Assembly (NCBI GenBank): GCA_900552715.1
Contig: USAV01000090.1
Location: 1 to 7,361 of the forward strand
Length of the DNA: 7,361 nucleotides
Direction of reading: 5' to 3'
DNA from: an uncultured Veillonella sp.
GTDB lineage: Bacteria; Bacillota; Negativicutes; Veillonellales; Veillonellaceae
The notes beneath the pieces are model-generated. The model worked only from the letters and a program-made list of their open reading frames with translations. It searched no databases and was not told where the DNA came from. This document shows, one piece after another, positions 6,358-7,361 of this stretch (position 1 is its first letter; each line of letters begins with the position of its first letter). The translations under genes and the position numbers were made by a program.

Positions 6358-7242
6358 GTGACCTATTATGTAAGAGCCCCAGGTACATGTGGGGAATTTC
6401 TACAAGGTTCTATTAATGGTCAGTCATTCTTAGTGACTTGTCCTATTAATCGATACTCCTACGCATTAAGTAATGTAACACATCCGTTTTCACAGCACTA
6501 TTGTGCATTACAGCCTAAGTCTGCGAAGGCAAGAGAATTAGTACAGCGATTATTAAAAAAAAATAATAAAAACCAAGCTTGTCCACCTGTATATGTACGT
6601 TCTGACATCATACAGGGTAAGGGGATGGCCTCAAGTTCTGCGGATATTTCTGTGACGGCTATGGCAACAGCATTAGCCATGAATTATGATCTATCACTAA
6701 AGGAATTAGAGCAAATTTGCTTATCTGTAGAGCCTACAGATGCTTCATTTTATCAAGGTGTTACTCAGTTTGATTATATAAAAGGCACTATTTCCCAACC
6801 ACTAGGCATGTGTCCTCCATTGAAAATCCTTGTATTTGATGAGGGTGGGAGTATAGATACGATTTCTTTTAATCAACAAGTAGATTTACAAACTAAGATT
6901 TTAGAAAAAGAATCAATCATAGAAGAGTCACTTGATTTATTCAAACGGGGATTGAATACACCTGATATAAATTTAATAGGTCAAGCAGCTACATTAAGTG
7001 CCTTTGGTAATCAACGTATATTGTATAAATCGAATTTATATGATTTTCATGATATTGGTAATTACTACAATAGTGTTGGTACAATCATAGCTCATAGTGG
7101 GACCATTATGGGCCTTTTATTTCCAGTAGATTATGGGCGAATTGATGATTGTAAACAAGAGATTATGCGTAAATTACCACAGTTATCCTATGTGGATACT
7201 GTAGAAACAACAAACGAAGGATTGACCTATATCAAACGATAA
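6358..7242 (+). CDS. pduX: L-threonine kinase PduX (GHMP kinase family)
   Basis: PduX phosphorylates L-threonine with ATP to L-threonine O-3-phosphate, the substrate of CobD in making the aminopropanol linker. The 294-residue length is close to Salmonella PduX (about 300). The N-terminal motif APGTCGEFLQG (7-17) with VTCPINRYS (26-34) is typical of this subgroup. The GHMP phosphate-binding motif GKGMASSSADI spans residues 87-97. SVEPTDAS (123-130) follows, and the C-terminal glycine motif AHSGTIMGLLFP (245-256) completes the family pattern. GTG is the start, supported by AAAGGAG at 6345-6351. cobD begins 24 bp after the stop, which places two consecutive steps side by side. An A9 run at 6555-6563 (Leu66-Lys67-Lys68-Asn69) is a slippage-prone site upstream of the catalytic motifs. 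Another GHMP small-molecule kinase is possible but unlikely in this context. Confidence 0.92.
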   Translation: MTYYVRAPGTCGEFLQGSINGQSFLVTCPINRYSYALSNVTHPFSQHYCALQPKSAKARELVQRLLKKNNKNQACPPVYVRSDIIQGKGMASSSADISVTAMATALAMNYDLSLKELEQICLSVEPTDASFYQGVTQFDYIKGTISQPLGMCPPLKILVFDEGGSIDTISFNQQVDLQTKILEKESIIEESLDLFKRGLNTPDINLIGQAATLSAFGNQRILYKSNLYDFHDIGNYYNSVGTIIAHSGTIMGLLFPVDYGRIDDCKQEIMRKLPQLSYVDTVETTNEGLTYIKR

Positions 7243-7266
7243 TATATTTAATAGAAAGAGAATCGA

Positions 7267-7361
7267 ATGTCTAAGATACATGGGGGCAATATATTTCAGT
7301 TTGCCCATGAACAACGAATTGAACCATATGAGGTAATTGATTTTAGCGCTAATATTAATCC
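7267..7361 (+). CDS. cobD: Threonine-phosphate decarboxylase, N-terminus only (3' partial)
   Basis: Only 31 codons and two bases are in the window. The visible product has HGGNIFQFA (residues 5-13) and VIDFSANIN (23-31). This pattern is characteristic of the N-terminus of CobD, the PLP-dependent L-threonine-O-3-phosphate decarboxylase that makes (R)-1-aminopropan-2-yl phosphate for CbiB. A histidinol-phosphate aminotransferase-like relative is the main alternative, but HGGN plus DFSANIN and the position next to pduX favour CobD. The Shine-Dalgarno is weak (AAAGAG at 7255-7260, six bases before the ATG). The catalytic lysine and the rest of the PLP site lie beyond the window. Confidence 0.88.
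   Translation, partial: MSKIHGGNIFQFAHEQRIEPYEVIDFSANIN

Overview
The window is AT-rich bacterial DNA with tightly packed genes and strong AGGAGG-type ribosome binding sites. Gene content, protein style and base composition suggest a member of the Negativicutes, most likely a Veillonella or close relative. That identification comes from general familiarity and not from a database search. Almost everything here is recognisable core metabolism, and the theme is the late half of cobamide (vitamin B12-type) synthesis.

Layout. Positions 1-849 hold the 3' part of htpX (membrane zinc protease, start outside the window). It is followed on the same strand by ndk (nucleoside diphosphate kinase, 872-1279) and a PduO-type cob(I)alamin adenosyltransferase (1345-1860). 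A bidirectional hairpin terminator (1866-1894) separates pduO from a convergent minus-strand gene for a 111-residue protein that I do not recognise (1909-2244). A 63-bp divergent intergenic region then leads into a long plus-strand run: cobU (2308-2886), cobQ (2879-4396), cbiB (4409-5401), cobS (5401-6294), pduX (6358-7242) and the first 31 codons of cobD (7267 onward, cut by the window end).

How the genes work together. PduO attaches the adenosyl group to the corrin. CobQ amidates the adenosylated ring to adenosylcobyric acid. PduX phosphorylates L-threonine, and CobD decarboxylates the product to aminopropanol phosphate. CbiB joins that linker to adenosylcobyric acid. CobU converts the product to adenosylcobinamide-GDP, and CobS adds the lower-ligand nucleotide in the membrane. 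The gene set therefore covers the corrin-to-cobamide end of the pathway except for lower-base activation (CobT or ArsAB) and a terminal phosphatase (CobC), which are not in this window. cobU-cobQ and cbiB-cobS overlap and cobQ-cbiB are 12 bp apart, which implies one co-translated operon. pduX follows after a 63-bp gap.

I found no mobile element, CRISPR array, RNA gene or cobalamin riboswitch, and no convincing novel multi-gene system. No gene-free stretch exceeds 300 bases; the longest gaps are about 65 bp. The points most worth a second look are the unrecognised minus-strand gene inside the cobamide locus, an A9 tract early in pduX that could switch the gene off by slippage, an Asn in the CobQ glutaminase nucleophile motif, and an elongated CobS.
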